Assembly (NCBI RefSeq): GCF_030552895.1
Contig: NZ_CP130649.1
Location: 1,674,001 to 1,738,000, forward strand
Direction: 5' to 3'
DNA length: 64,000 nucleotides
Source of the DNA: Tatumella ptyseos
GTDB lineage: Bacteria; Pseudomonadota; Gammaproteobacteria; Enterobacterales; Enterobacteriaceae
Of the stretch, positions 36,954-45,984 are shown one piece after another (the stretch's first letter is position 1; each line of letters begins with the position of its first letter). The notes beneath the pieces were generated by a model, which was not told the DNA's origin, made no database searches, and saw nothing but the letters and a program-made list of their open reading frames with translations. The translations under genes were made by a program, and so were the position numbers.

Positions 36954-38078
36954 TCAATATTGGGTTAATACCTTGTTAAGAGAATCGCCTAATAATTCTC
37001 CTCGCCATCCGTACAGTAATTCTGGCTGCACATCACTCTGCTTTAACTTCCAATGAGCGCTAATGAGTTGGTTAATCTGACGTCGCGAAGCTAACATCTC
37101 TTGGCTATAACCAGAACGAGCACTCACCTGTTTCACTACCTCTTTCAATTCCGTGAAGAGCTGCTTATAACGAGGGTTATCAATAATATTTTTCACCGGA
37201 TTAGGTAAGGCGTCTTCACTCAGCGAAGCTCCCTTCCTTACTAGCGCTAAAATCGTTTCCCCGTGAAAACGAATTTCAGGTCCTATCGCCCCAAGCTCGC
37301 GAAGCTCGGCTAGAGATGATGGGCTAAAGCGCGCCGCCTTCCAGAGTAATTCTTCCTTCACCACGAAATTCACTGCCATATTATGTGCCCGCGCGTAATT
37401 CAGACGCCACTCGGCCAAACCTTGCAGAATAGCTAACTGCCTAGGCTTCAATTGCCATGCTTGTGAAATATCTAAGTAAGCTAATGCGGGGTCGATAGTG
37501 ATCTGACGTCTTAGAATTTGTAACGCACATTCACTTTCAATGTAAGCGAGTTGCCCTTTATCTAGGGCTTGTTGATGAAGTTTTTCAGCGATAGGAAGTA
37601 AATATTCAACGTCGGCCGCCGCATACTGACACTGCTTCTCGGTTAATGGGCGGGCTAACCAATCGGTTCTTGATTCGCTCTTATCTAATTGAATACCTGT
37701 AAACTGCGCAACCATAGCTGCGAAGCCCCATGATGAAGGGTTTCCAAGAAAGGCTGCCATAATTTGCGTATCGAGCATAGGTGTCGGCACCACGTCAAAA
37801 CGGTTTAGGAAAACCTCTAAATCTTCACCCCCAGCGTGAAGATATTTAATCACCTTTTCATCAGTCAGTACTTCAATAAAGGGCTGCCAATCGGAGATTT
37901 GTAATGGGTCTATCAGGCTGACTTGGCGACCATCGTAAAGCTGAATTAATCCTAAAAGTGGATAATAAGTCCGTGTACGAACGAATTCAGTGTCCAAAGC
38001 AATCGCTTCAACTTCCCGTGCCTCTTTACAACAGTCAATTAGTTGACGATCGGTCTCTATAAAACGATAACTTAGCAT
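36954..38078 (-). CDS. rnd: Ribonuclease D
   Basis: RNase D is a 3'-5' exoribonuclease that trims tRNA and small RNA precursors. The 374-residue protein (E. coli 375) has the DEDD exonuclease domain (about 1-200): ALDTEFVRTRTYYP, LHAGGEDLEVF, LDTQIMAAFLG and the YAAADVEYLLP motif with the Tyr and Asp of motif III. An HRDC domain follows (about 210-290). The gene lies 38 bp after fadD on the same strand. Confidence 0.97.
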   Translation of the reverse strand: MLSYRFIETDRQLIDCCKEAREVEAIALDTEFVRTRTYYPLLGLIQLYDGRQVSLIDPLQISDWQPFIEVLTDEKVIKYLHAGGEDLEVFLNRFDVVPTPMLDTQIMAAFLGNPSSWGFAAMVAQFTGIQLDKSESRTDWLARPLTEKQCQYAAADVEYLLPIAEKLHQQALDKGQLAYIESECALQILRRQITIDPALAYLDISQAWQLKPRQLAILQGLAEWRLNYARAHNMAVNFVVKEELLWKAARFSPSSLAELRELGAIGPEIRFHGETILALVRKGASLSEDALPNPVKNIIDNPRYKQLFTELKEVVKQVSARSGYSQEMLASRRQINQLISAHWKLKQSDVQPELLYGWRGELLGDSLNKVLTQY

Positions 38079-38116
38079 AATTTCTCTCTATTTCAGGGTT
38101 CTCCAGTCGCAGCGCA

Positions 38117-39820
38117 TCATTCCTCAGAGGCTGAGGCTGAAGTGAGTGCTTGGCGTAAAACTTTACCTAACGGGTTCTTAGGTAGAACATCGCGAAATTC
38201 AATAATTTTCGGAACCTTATATCCTGTTAGTTGCTCACGGCAATATGCGATAACCTGTGCTTCAGTCAGATTCGGATCATTACGTACCACAAAAACTTTG
38301 ACCTTTTCACCACTTAGTTCGCTCGCGATCCCAACCGCCACGGCTTCGCTAATAAGAGGATGCTCATTAAGGACTGATTCGATTTCGCTCGGATAAACGT
38401 TAAAACCTGACACAATGATAATATCTTTTTTTCGATCCACCAGTTTTAACAGCCCTTCCTCTGTGACGAGCGCAATATCACCAGTATGGAACCACCCCTC
38501 GCTATCAAATACCGATAAAGACTCTTCAGCGTGTTGCCAATAACCTTTCATCACTTGCGGCCCTCTGACACAAAGTTCTCCTGGCTGTCCAACGGGCACC
38601 GGTGATAAAAATTCATCGACTAAAGTGATCTCTGTCGAGGCAACAGGTAAACCAATAGTACCTGTATGTCGAGTTATTGATAGTGGATTGACGGCTACCA
38701 AAGGTGAACACTCTGTGAGTCCATAGCCCTCGATAATAGGAATGCCTGTCAGGCGTTCCCACTCCGAGGCAACTTGAGGTTGAATCGCCATTCCACCCGC
38801 AACACTAATTTTAAGTGAGGATAGGTTTAACTGACGAAAACCAGAATGATGGATTAAGCGTGCGTAGAGGGTGTTAACCCCAGAGATAACGGTAAAGTTC
38901 ACTTTCTTCAATGAAGCAACCCAGCGATCCATATCCAGAGGGTTAGTGATTAGCACATTACTTGCCCCCTGCTCGACAAATAATAAACAGTTAATCATCA
39001 AGGCAAAAATATGGTAGAGCGGCAAAGCACTGATCACTCGCTCTTCACCTGGAACAAGCAGATCCCCGTAAACCGCCTTAATTTGTTCAATATTGGCCAA
39101 TAAATTGCCATGGGTCAGCATTGCCCCTTTGGCGACTCCGGTTGTACCGCCGGTATATTGAAGGAGTGCAACATCATCGAGTTGTAAACAGGGTTGTTGA
39201 TAAGGAAGGTCACGTCCTTTTCTCACACAGTCACGATAGCGCTGGTGAGCGAGCTGCCACTTAGGGACCTTCTTTTTTACGTAATGCAACATGAAATGAA
39301 TCAGTTTACGTTGCAGGGGAGGATGCTCGTCACCCAGTTCGCTCACAATAAGATGTTTTACCGGACTACCCACCATCACGCGTTCTACTGTGTGAGCGAA
39401 ATTACTCAAAATAACCAAGGTAGTAATACCGCTATCTTGTAACTGGTAACGCAGCTCACGAGCGGTATAGAGAGGATTGATATTCACCACAATGGCACCA
39501 CAACGAATGATGGCGAATAACACGACAGGATATTGGAGGCAGTTTGGCAACATAATGCCGATTCGTTGACCGGCAGTAACGCCTAACTCATTTTGAAAGT
39601 AAGCCGCAAGCGCCCTACTTCGTTTATCAAGCTCGTGATAGCTCAGTGACGTACCAAGGTTAGAAAAGGCAACCTGCTGCGGATAACGTGCAACAGCTGT
39701 CTCAAACATATCTAACAATGAGTTATAACGTTGAGAAACGCTATTTTCAGCCTTAAGTTGAGAAATTCCTCGTTGTGAAGCGATTTCTCGACTTAATACT
39801 GTAGACTGCTGACTGTTCAT
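38117..39820 (-). CDS. fadD: Long-chain fatty acid-CoA ligase FadD
   Basis: FadD activates long-chain fatty acids with ATP and CoA at the inner face of the membrane, coupling uptake to beta-oxidation. The 567-residue protein (E. coli 561) has the AMP signature LLQYTGGTTGVAKGAMLTHGN, then PLYHIFALMINCLLF, GYGLTECSPL and the FACS region GWFHTGDIA with KDIIIVSGFNVYP. The first 25 residues differ from E. coli. A 7-bp inverted repeat lies in its leader, and I see no FadR operator consensus there. Confidence 0.95.
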   Translation of the reverse strand: MNSQQSTVLSREIASQRGISQLKAENSVSQRYNSLLDMFETAVARYPQQVAFSNLGTSLSYHELDKRSRALAAYFQNELGVTAGQRIGIMLPNCLQYPVVLFAIIRCGAIVVNINPLYTARELRYQLQDSGITTLVILSNFAHTVERVMVGSPVKHLIVSELGDEHPPLQRKLIHFMLHYVKKKVPKWQLAHQRYRDCVRKGRDLPYQQPCLQLDDVALLQYTGGTTGVAKGAMLTHGNLLANIEQIKAVYGDLLVPGEERVISALPLYHIFALMINCLLFVEQGASNVLITNPLDMDRWVASLKKVNFTVISGVNTLYARLIHHSGFRQLNLSSLKISVAGGMAIQPQVASEWERLTGIPIIEGYGLTECSPLVAVNPLSITRHTGTIGLPVASTEITLVDEFLSPVPVGQPGELCVRGPQVMKGYWQHAEESLSVFDSEGWFHTGDIALVTEEGLLKLVDRKKDIIIVSGFNVYPSEIESVLNEHPLISEAVAVGIASELSGEKVKVFVVRNDPNLTEAQVIAYCREQLTGYKVPKIIEFRDVLPKNPLGKVLRQALTSASASEE

Positions 39821-39840
39821 AAAAGATACAACCCCTTATT

Positions 39841-39874
39841 GTTAAGCAGAGTAATGATAAAATTCAGGCTTAAC
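39841..39874. repeat. Inverted repeat in the fadD leader
   Basis: GTTAAGC (39841-39847) and GCTTAAC (39868-39874) form a 7-bp inverted repeat with a 20-bp spacer. The spacer contains a possible minus-strand -10 box (TATCAT). The spacing suits a repressor or activator site flanking the fadD promoter, but no known consensus is recognised. Confidence 0.4.
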
Positions 39875-39885
39875 CCTTCGTCCAT

Positions 39886-39913
39886 AAAAAAACCGGTCAC
39901 TTTTGGTGACCGG
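39886..39913 (-). terminator. Terminator of yeaY
   Basis: On the minus strand CCGGTCAC (39913-39906) pairs with GTGACCGG (39900-39893) around a 5-nt loop and runs into seven Ts. It lies 16 bp past the yeaY stop and separates yeaY from fadD. Confidence 0.85.
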
Positions 39914-39928
39914 CTCACACATTTGACT

Positions 39929-40513
39929 CTATTCAGATAGAAAAGTCTGTACAGGCATCGGTCCTTGCATAGAGTACCCCCACCAGGGATCAATAAAACC
40001 CCGCCGACCATAACGTGGACCGTACCATATCCATGGGTCCATCGGCATTGGTGGTGTCATGACTTGCTGAGTAAGGTGCCATCGTTGATACCCGGTCACG
40101 CTGACGACCAGGAAGCTATAGTTTTGCTCACCAATTTTACCGGGCGTCACGCGTTGAATAAAGCCGAGCACGGTCAAATATTGATTCGTTAACTCTGCCG
40201 GATCGACAAAACTGGGGATATCGGCATATAAACGTCCCAAAGACGCCGCACCCAATATCGGCCGAGCACCATCGTCTAGCGGTTGTACCATTAACTCGAT
40301 ACGAGTAACGTTATCGTGATTTGTGACCTTAACGACTTTACCGCCAAAGCGTGATTCTTGGCCGACATACAAGTTCGGCGCATTCATTACGCGGGTGAAA
40401 TCTTGTTGAGGGAGTGGAGCATTTCCTTGGATCGATTTCGGAATAGAGACACAGCCCGTTAAGAAAACTAAGGGCAGAAGACAAGCCAACACAGCACGGT
40501 GATAATATTTCAT
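39929..40513 (-). CDS. yeaY: Slp family outer membrane lipoprotein YeaY
   Basis: A 194-residue lipoprotein of the Slp family, which includes starvation- and acid-induced outer membrane lipoproteins. The lipobox LVFLTGC puts the acylated Cys at about residue 21. The following residues VSIP have no Asp at +2, so sorting to the outer membrane is expected. Core segments are VGQESRFGGKVVKVTN and FLVVSVTGYQRW. It ends in an aromatic and Gly/Pro-rich tail (WIWYGPRYGRRGFIDPWWGY). GGGAGT lies 6 bp before the ATG at 40513. Precise role unknown. Confidence 0.9.
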   Translation of the reverse strand: MKYYHRAVLACLLPLVFLTGCVSIPKSIQGNAPLPQQDFTRVMNAPNLYVGQESRFGGKVVKVTNHDNVTRIELMVQPLDDGARPILGAASLGRLYADIPSFVDPAELTNQYLTVLGFIQRVTPGKIGEQNYSFLVVSVTGYQRWHLTQQVMTPPMPMDPWIWYGPRYGRRGFIDPWWGYSMQGPMPVQTFLSE

Positions 40514-40576
40514 AACGCACTCCCAATCAGACTGACACAATAGACAGATTGATGGCTAAATAGTTTCCAAAAGAAA

Positions 40577-41290
40577 TTAACGACCAGGTAATTTTTTCCA
40601 CGTGACTTCATTACGAAGATAAATTGGCTCAATCTCCGCTGGATGAACAAGGTTCCCCGCCTGTAACTGTCGATAAGCTAAGGGTAGCATATCTTCTGCT
40701 TGGGGTAGGAGGCTCTCACTTGCCGTGAGCGTTAGCCTATGTCCCTCGAGCAGTTCAGGATATGCCTGCCATCCTGTCCCGGCCGTCATCCATTCACCAG
40801 TGAGGCTATTCATTTTCTTTACCGCGGCTTGAGGGGAAAGTACCTGTTCGCTCTCCTTACCCTGCCATTTCCCCTGATCGTCTCGTTGGTAGATAGCCCA
40901 ATAGACTTCTCCCATACGCGCATCAATCGCAACTAAAACATTATTTGCTTGATGCTTACGCCAAGCGCCTTCAGCTAAGGCTTCGAGGCTTGAAATCCCG
41001 ATTAACGGTAGTTGGGCACCATAAGCCAAACCTTGAGCAATGCCTATTCCAATACGTACGCCGGTGAAGCTACCAGGACCTAAGCAACAGACCAACGCAT
41101 CCAACTGCTGCAATCTGAGTTGTTGGTCTTGCAACGCTTGTTCAACCATAGGCAGAATACGCTGCGTATGCTCACGCGGGGTCAGAGCAAATTGCGCATC
41201 GATCTTACCCTGGTGTAACAAAGCAACAGAGCAGGCTTCTGTCGCCGTATCTAAAGCGAGAAGTCGAGTGTCGAGAGAATAATCAGTCAT
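40577..41290 (-). CDS. tsaB: tRNA threonylcarbamoyladenosine biosynthesis protein TsaB
   Basis: TsaB is the non-catalytic partner of TsaD in making the t6A37 modification of tRNAs that read ANN codons. The 237-residue protein (E. coli 231) has an ASKHA fold with [15 protein letters not shown] at the N-terminus and the hallmark [20 protein letters not shown] near residue 73. It ends with [14 protein letters not shown]. The start is uncertain: ATGs at 41290, 41305 and 41308 are possible and none has a strong ribosome site. 41290 was chosen as closest to the family. Confidence 0.94.
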   Translation of the reverse strand: MTDYSLDTRLLALDTATEACSVALLHQGKIDAQFALTPREHTQRILPMVEQALQDQQLRLQQLDALVCCLGPGSFTGVRIGIGIAQGLAYGAQLPLIGISSLEALAEGAWRKHQANNVLVAIDARMGEVYWAIYQRDDQGKWQGKESEQVLSPQAAVKKMNSLTGEWMTAGTGWQAYPELLEGHRLTLTASESLLPQAEDMLPLAYRQLQAGNLVHPAEIEPIYLRNEVTWKKLPGR

Positions 41291-41364
41291 TAATTTTGTC
41301 TTCATCATATACCGTATTTCTTGGCCGCAAGTGTACACAGAGTTGGCTGAGAGTGAAAGACAGC

Positions 41365-43266
41365 TTACTGCCGCTTAACAAAATCAAGCACGACATCCAG
41401 GTCACGTGTACGTGGGCAATCCGGTAGACTTTTCACAAAAACCTCACCGTAGGGCCGTGTGACCAGACGACTATCACAAATAATCAGCACCCCTCTATCC
41501 TGTTCATCTCGGATCAAACGACCCACGCCTTGTTTTAAGGCGATGACAGCATCAGGGAGTTGCACATGATAAAACGGATCACTGCCTTTAAGCTGCGCGT
41601 CTTCCATTCGCGCCTTTAATAACGGATCTTCCGGCGACGCAAAAGGTAGCTTATCGATAATGACCATGGAGAGCGCTTCTCCTCTTACATCTACCCCTTC
41701 CCAAAAACTACTGGTGGCAATCAATAAAGCATTACCTGCGGCAAGAAATTGTTCCAGTAATTGGCCCTTACTGGTTTCTCCCTGCAGCAGAACCGGACGT
41801 TCGATAGTCTCTCGAAAAAGAGCGGCCAACTCACGCATCATCTGATACGAAGTACAAAGAAAGAAGCATCGACCATCATTGGCTTCAATCAGCGGAGTTA
41901 ATCGAGACACTAATTGCTGCGCAGTGCGTAACTGCCGCGTTTCTGCTAAGTAGCGAGGGACGCACAATAACGTTTGCTGAGCGTAATCAAAGGGGCTCTC
42001 CAACATAAGTTGTTGAGCTTGTTGTACCCCTAGCCGCTCAGCGAAATGAGTCATCTCACCGTTAACGGCCAAGGTCGCAGAAGTAAACACACAACTGGTT
42101 TTACGCGCCTTGATAACCTCTTGAAAGCGTTCCGCCACGCTTAGAGGTGTTAAGGCTAAAGTAAAATGATAACGACTGCATTCATACCAATAGCTAAATC
42201 CAGGTTCCTGCGTATTATTCAAGCGTTTTAAACGATTACGATACTGCCCCGCTCGGTCGAAGGCTGCATCAAGTAACGCACTGCGTCCAAGGTTAAGTTT
42301 GCTTACGTCGTAGCATAACTCAAGTGCATCATCGAGTAGTCGAAGCATACGCTGTTGCGAAGGATCAGACATTAGCGTGCGCAGATTCCCTCTAAATCCG
42401 GGCTCTCCAAGAACGAGTCGAAAATCTTGAGTGGCTTGCGCCAAACGATCTGCCGCCTTTTGTAGTTGGGTGACCTCTCGCACTTCTGTGCGGTAAGCGA
42501 TAGTGATGTCGCGGGCCAAATCCTGCAGTTGTCGGCTTGTTAGCTGCTGTCCAAAATACTGACTGGCAATATCGGGTAACTGATGCGCTTCATCAAATAC
42601 CATCACATCAGCTTCTGGGATCAACTCACCGAATCCTCCCTCTTTAACCACTAAATCCGCTAAGAATAGATGGTGGTTTACCACGATGATATCAGCGTCT
42701 AGCGCACGTTTACGTGCCTTTACCACATAGCACTGATCATATTGCGGGCAATCGCTGCCTAAACAATTATCGTTAGTACTGGTGACTAAAGGCCATAAGG
42801 GACTATCTTCGGGAACCGCCGCACATTGGCTAGTGTCACCCTCTTGCGTCATACTGGCCCAAGCACGGACATTGACGAGTTCAGAAAGTTGTCGGACGGG
42901 CAGATCACCCCCTGCACTATTTTGAGCGTCGAGCCGCTCTAAACAGAGGTAATTACTGCGTCCTTTCAGGATGGCAGTTCTTCCACGAAACTTTAGTGCA
43001 TTAACGATAGTGGGTAGATCACGATGGTAAAGTTGATCTTGTAGCGCCCGGGATCCAGTCGATATAATGGCCTTCTTTCCCGAACGTAATGCTGGGACTA
43101 AATATGCATAGGTTTTACCAGTCCCTGTTCCGGCTTCGACCAGTAGCGTCGAGGTATTGCTTACCGCATCACTGATCGCCTTGGCCATAATTTGCTGCGC
43201 ATGGCGCGCACGAAAACCGGGTATGGCCTGAGCTAGGGTGCCCTCTTGTGAAAAATCGTCGGTCAA
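41365..43266 (-). CDS. yoaA: ATP-dependent DNA helicase YoaA (DinG family)
   Basis: An iron-sulfur superfamily 2 helicase; in E. coli YoaA pairs with the polymerase III subunit chi (HolC) in repair of damaged forks. The 633-residue protein (E. coli 636) has Walker [10 protein letters not shown] (44-52), DEAH (225-228) and a C-terminal helicase motif [14 protein letters not shown]. The iron-sulfur cysteines are Cys108, Cys168, Cys173 and Cys179. It lies upstream of tsaB on the same strand. Confidence 0.95.
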   Translation of the reverse strand: MTDDFSQEGTLAQAIPGFRARHAQQIMAKAISDAVSNTSTLLVEAGTGTGKTYAYLVPALRSGKKAIISTGSRALQDQLYHRDLPTIVNALKFRGRTAILKGRSNYLCLERLDAQNSAGGDLPVRQLSELVNVRAWASMTQEGDTSQCAAVPEDSPLWPLVTSTNDNCLGSDCPQYDQCYVVKARKRALDADIIVVNHHLFLADLVVKEGGFGELIPEADVMVFDEAHQLPDIASQYFGQQLTSRQLQDLARDITIAYRTEVREVTQLQKAADRLAQATQDFRLVLGEPGFRGNLRTLMSDPSQQRMLRLLDDALELCYDVSKLNLGRSALLDAAFDRAGQYRNRLKRLNNTQEPGFSYWYECSRYHFTLALTPLSVAERFQEVIKARKTSCVFTSATLAVNGEMTHFAERLGVQQAQQLMLESPFDYAQQTLLCVPRYLAETRQLRTAQQLVSRLTPLIEANDGRCFFLCTSYQMMRELAALFRETIERPVLLQGETSKGQLLEQFLAAGNALLIATSSFWEGVDVRGEALSMVIIDKLPFASPEDPLLKARMEDAQLKGSDPFYHVQLPDAVIALKQGVGRLIRDEQDRGVLIICDSRLVTRPYGEVFVKSLPDCPRTRDLDVVLDFVKRQ

Positions 43267-43362
43267 ACTAGCTCCTTCGACGAGGTTGTCCTGATTGGAT
43301 TAAGGATTAAAGATGACATTTTATCTCGCTTATGTCAGGCTGACCCCAAAAGGGAGACACTC

Positions 43363-43707
43363 ATGACTATTCAACGCCTAGATCCTGAACATCGTATGTC
43401 CGAAGCCGTGATCTACAACCAAACCATATATTACACCAGTGTACCGGAAAATCTCGATGCTGATGCGTTCGCTCAAACTGAAAACACATTAGCGGTCATT
43501 GACCGGATCTTGGCACGCGTCGGTAGTGATAAATCGAAAGTCCTCGATGCGACTATTTTCCTTACGGATATTGCTGATTTTGCCGCGATGAATGAAGCTT
43601 GGGATGCATGGGTTTCCCCTGGCAATGCTCCAGTACGTTGTACCGTGTTAGCGGGCCTGGTCGATCCACGTTATAAAATTGAAATAAAAATCATTGCGGC
43701 CTTATAG
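43363..43707 (+). CDS. yoaB: RidA/YoaB family protein
   Basis: A 114-residue member of the YjgF/RidA family, the same length as E. coli YoaB. RidA proteins hydrolyse reactive enamine/imine intermediates. The core strands NQTIYYTSVPEN and APVRCTVLAGLVDPRYKIEIKIIA are present, with the Arg that binds the substrate carboxylate in APVRCTV. GGGAGA precedes the ATG. Divergent from yoaA. The precise substrate of this subgroup is not established. Confidence 0.92.
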   Translation: MTIQRLDPEHRMSEAVIYNQTIYYTSVPENLDADAFAQTENTLAVIDRILARVGSDKSKVLDATIFLTDIADFAAMNEAWDAWVSPGNAPVRCTVLAGLVDPRYKIEIKIIAAL

Positions 43708-43715
43708 CCGATAAC

Positions 43716-43898
43716 TTATTCATCATCTTCGTCTTCAAAGCGAGCAAGTTGCGGCTCGCCTTGATAATTTTCACGAATTTCTTGTGCAACTTGAGAAATC
43801 GCTTGGCCACTGGACAACCCTTCTGACATGAGTTGCTGAATTCGCTCGACCGCTTGTTGTTGTTGTTGATGCGATAATGCCGGTAATCCGTTGAACAT
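43716..43898 (-). CDS. yoaH: YoaH family protein (UPF0181)
   Basis: A 60-residue protein of unknown function (E. coli YoaH 59). The conserved helix [20 protein letters not shown] and the acidic tail EDEDDE are clear. AAGAGG precedes its ATG. It is divergent from pabB with only 17 bp between the two start codons, so each promoter must lie within the other gene or just inside it. Confidence 0.9.
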   Translation of the reverse strand: MFNGLPALSHQQQQQAVERIQQLMSEGLSSGQAISQVAQEIRENYQGEPQLARFEDEDDE

Positions 43899-43915
43899 TA
43901 AGAACCTCTTGAGTC

Positions 43916-45289
43916 ATGACGCTTAAATCACCTGAATGTATTTCGCTATCTTATCATCAAGCTGTCGCAGAAACATGGTTTTCCAGATTGGCACAGTCAC
44001 CTTGGGCCATACTGTTAAGCTCAGCTCAGTCGTCTCATGCTGATGCGCAGTATGACATACTGACTGCCGACCCTTTAGTCACCCTGTGTACCTGGGGTCA
44101 ACAGACTGTTATTGAAGAAAAAGGGACTAAAACCCATTCTTCTGCCGACCCCTTATCACTCGTACAGCAAGCCTTATCGCGTTTACCTGAAGTTTCCCAA
44201 CATAGTCTCCCTTTTTGTGGTGGTGCCGTTGGTCTGTGGGGTTACGATCTTGGCCGGTGCTTCGAAAACTTACCCTCGCAAGCACAAAGCGACCTAGCTT
44301 GTCCTGATATGGCCGTAGGAATTTATGACTGGGCGCTAATTGCCGATCACCATGCGCAAAGCTTGACCTTGGTAAGTTTGGCTGACGCGTCGCAACGCTT
44401 AGCCTGGCTTAGGGCACAAGTCCCTTCACCCACAGCGCCTTTCACGCTAACCAGTGAGTGGCATAGTAATATGGACCCTTCACACTACCAGCAGAAATTT
44501 CAGCAAATTCAAGACTATATTTTGGCTGGAGATTGCTATCAAGTTAACTTGGCTCAACGCTTTAGCGCTGGCTATCAGGGAAGTGAGTGGCAAGCCTACC
44601 AAGCGCTCAGTCAAGCTAACCGCGCGCCTTTCAGTGCATTCGTCCGCCTACCAACCTCGACGGTCATCTCTTTATCACCTGAACGATTTATCAGAATTAA
44701 AGACGGTGAGATTGAAACCAAGCCAATTAAGGGCACTGTCCCACGTGATCCCGACCCCCAACGCGATCTAGCCCAACAGCAGTGGTTGGCTCAGTCAACC
44801 AAAAATCGCGCTGAAAATCTTATGATTGTCGATCTCCTACGTAACGATATAGGGCGTATTGCGTTACCGGGTAGCGTTACTGTTCCTTCACTTTTTGCGA
44901 TAGAGTCTTTCCCCGCGGTACATCACCTGGTCAGTACAGTAAGAGGAACACTTCCTGACGCCGTCCCTGCCACAGAATTACTACGAGCTTGCTTTCCAGG
45001 CGGCTCCATTACCGGCGCACCTAAGATTCGGGCCATGGAAATTATTGATGAACTTGAGCCTCATCGTCGTAATGCTTGGTGTGGCAGTATTGGTTACATC
45101 AGTCGCTGCGGCAATATGGATACCAGTATCACTATTCGTACCTTGCTGGCAGAAAACCAACAGTTATATTGTTTTGCCGGAGGCGGTATCGTGGCTGACA
45201 GTCAGTGGCAAGAGGAATATCGTGAAACCTTCCACAAGGTCAGTAAAATACTCCCTCTTCTTTCAGCATTGAGGCAGGAAAATGAATAA
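43916..45289 (+). CDS. pabB: Aminodeoxychorismate synthase component I PabB
   Basis: PabB converts chorismate with ammonia from PabA to 4-amino-4-deoxychorismate, the precursor of p-aminobenzoate and folate. The 457-residue protein (E. coli 453) is one chorismate-binding unit with an N-terminal anthranilate-synthase-like domain. The active-site Lys lies in ETKPIKGTVPRD, and other family blocks are KNRAENLMIVDLLRNDIGR and FPGGSITGAPKIRAMEIIDELEP, in adjoining parts. Its last 8 bases overlap the start of nudL, indicating coupling. Confidence 0.96.
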   Translation: MTLKSPECISLSYHQAVAETWFSRLAQSPWAILLSSAQSSHADAQYDILTADPLVTLCTWGQQTVIEEKGTKTHSSADPLSLVQQALSRLPEVSQHSLPFCGGAVGLWGYDLGRCFENLPSQAQSDLACPDMAVGIYDWALIADHHAQSLTLVSLADASQRLAWLRAQVPSPTAPFTLTSEWHSNMDPSHYQQKFQQIQDYILAGDCYQVNLAQRFSAGYQGSEWQAYQALSQANRAPFSAFVRLPTSTVISLSPERFIRIKDGEIETKPIKGTVPRDPDPQRDLAQQQWLAQSTKNRAENLMIVDLLRNDIGRIALPGSVTVPSLFAIESFPAVHHLVSTVRGTLPDAVPATELLRACFPGGSITGAPKIRAMEIIDELEPHRRNAWCGSIGYISRCGNMDTSITIRTLLAENQQLYCFAGGGIVADSQWQEEYRETFHKVSKILPLLSALRQENE

Positions 45290-45839
45290 CGACTTGTCTC
45301 TCTTCTTGAGCCGCTATTTATTCACCCCGCTGATGCAAGACTCGAGCGATAATACGCCTCATTCCGCGGCGGTATTAGTACCGATCATCAACCGTCCGCT
45401 GCGCCCTACCTTACTGTTCACACAACGCAGTTACCATCTTCGTCATCACCCCGGGCAAGTGGCGTTTCCAGGGGGAAAACGTGATGAAACCGATCACTCG
45501 TTATATGAGACCGCGTTGCGTGAAACTTATGAGGAGGTCGGTATTCCTGCTCACCTCATCCAATTGGTGGGTGAGTTACCAACGGTGAATAGCCGAACCG
45601 GTCATAGCGTTAAGCCCTTTCTTGCCCTAGTGCAGCCGAATTTTTCCCTAAATCCTAACAGCGATGAAGTCGCTGAGGTATTCGAAGTTCCTCTTGAGTA
45701 CCTGATGCAACCCACTCATTATGTCACATTACCTTTAGGTCAGCGGCAGGTGCATTTTCTTCCCTATGGACCCCACTTAATTTGGGGAATGACCGCCAAT
45801 ATTCTCCTTCATCTTAACGCATCGCTTTCCCCTTTCTGA
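45282..45839 (+). CDS. nudL: Nudix hydrolase NudL (predicted CoA pyrophosphatase)
   Basis: A 185-residue Nudix protein (E. coli 192). The Nudix box GGKRDETDHSLYETALRETYEEVGI is seen in two halves, and the UPF0035 pattern that marks CoA pyrophosphatases (LLFTQRSYHLRHHPGQVAFPGG, also in two halves) precedes it. As in E. coli NudL, the usual first Glu of the box is Asp. Its start lies within the last codons of pabB. Cleavage of CoA into phosphopantetheine and adenosine diphosphate is inferred from the family. Confidence 0.93.
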   Translation: MNNDLSLFLSRYLFTPLMQDSSDNTPHSAAVLVPIINRPLRPTLLFTQRSYHLRHHPGQVAFPGGKRDETDHSLYETALRETYEEVGIPAHLIQLVGELPTVNSRTGHSVKPFLALVQPNFSLNPNSDEVAEVFEVPLEYLMQPTHYVTLPLGQRQVHFLPYGPHLIWGMTANILLHLNASLSPF

Positions 45840-45915
45840 TGTGACAAGTCCTACAATAAATCTCAATGAAATATTGACGGGTGCGAGGCGTTTCACTCTC
45901 TTTTTACTCCGGCAA

Positions 45916-45924
45916 TGGTATAAT
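45916..45924 (+). promoter_or_regulatory. Extended -10 element upstream of sdaA
   Basis: TGGTATAAT is a perfect TATAAT with a TGn extension. It lies 60 bp before the sdaA start; a -35 box is not obvious. A hairpin-like repeat (GCCCTAATTGTAGGG, about 45937-45951) follows in the leader. Confidence 0.55.
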
Positions 45925-45984
45925 TACCGCTATTCAGCCCTAATTGTAGGGTATTTAGCTCTCGTCGATGCAAGGTAACGTCAA

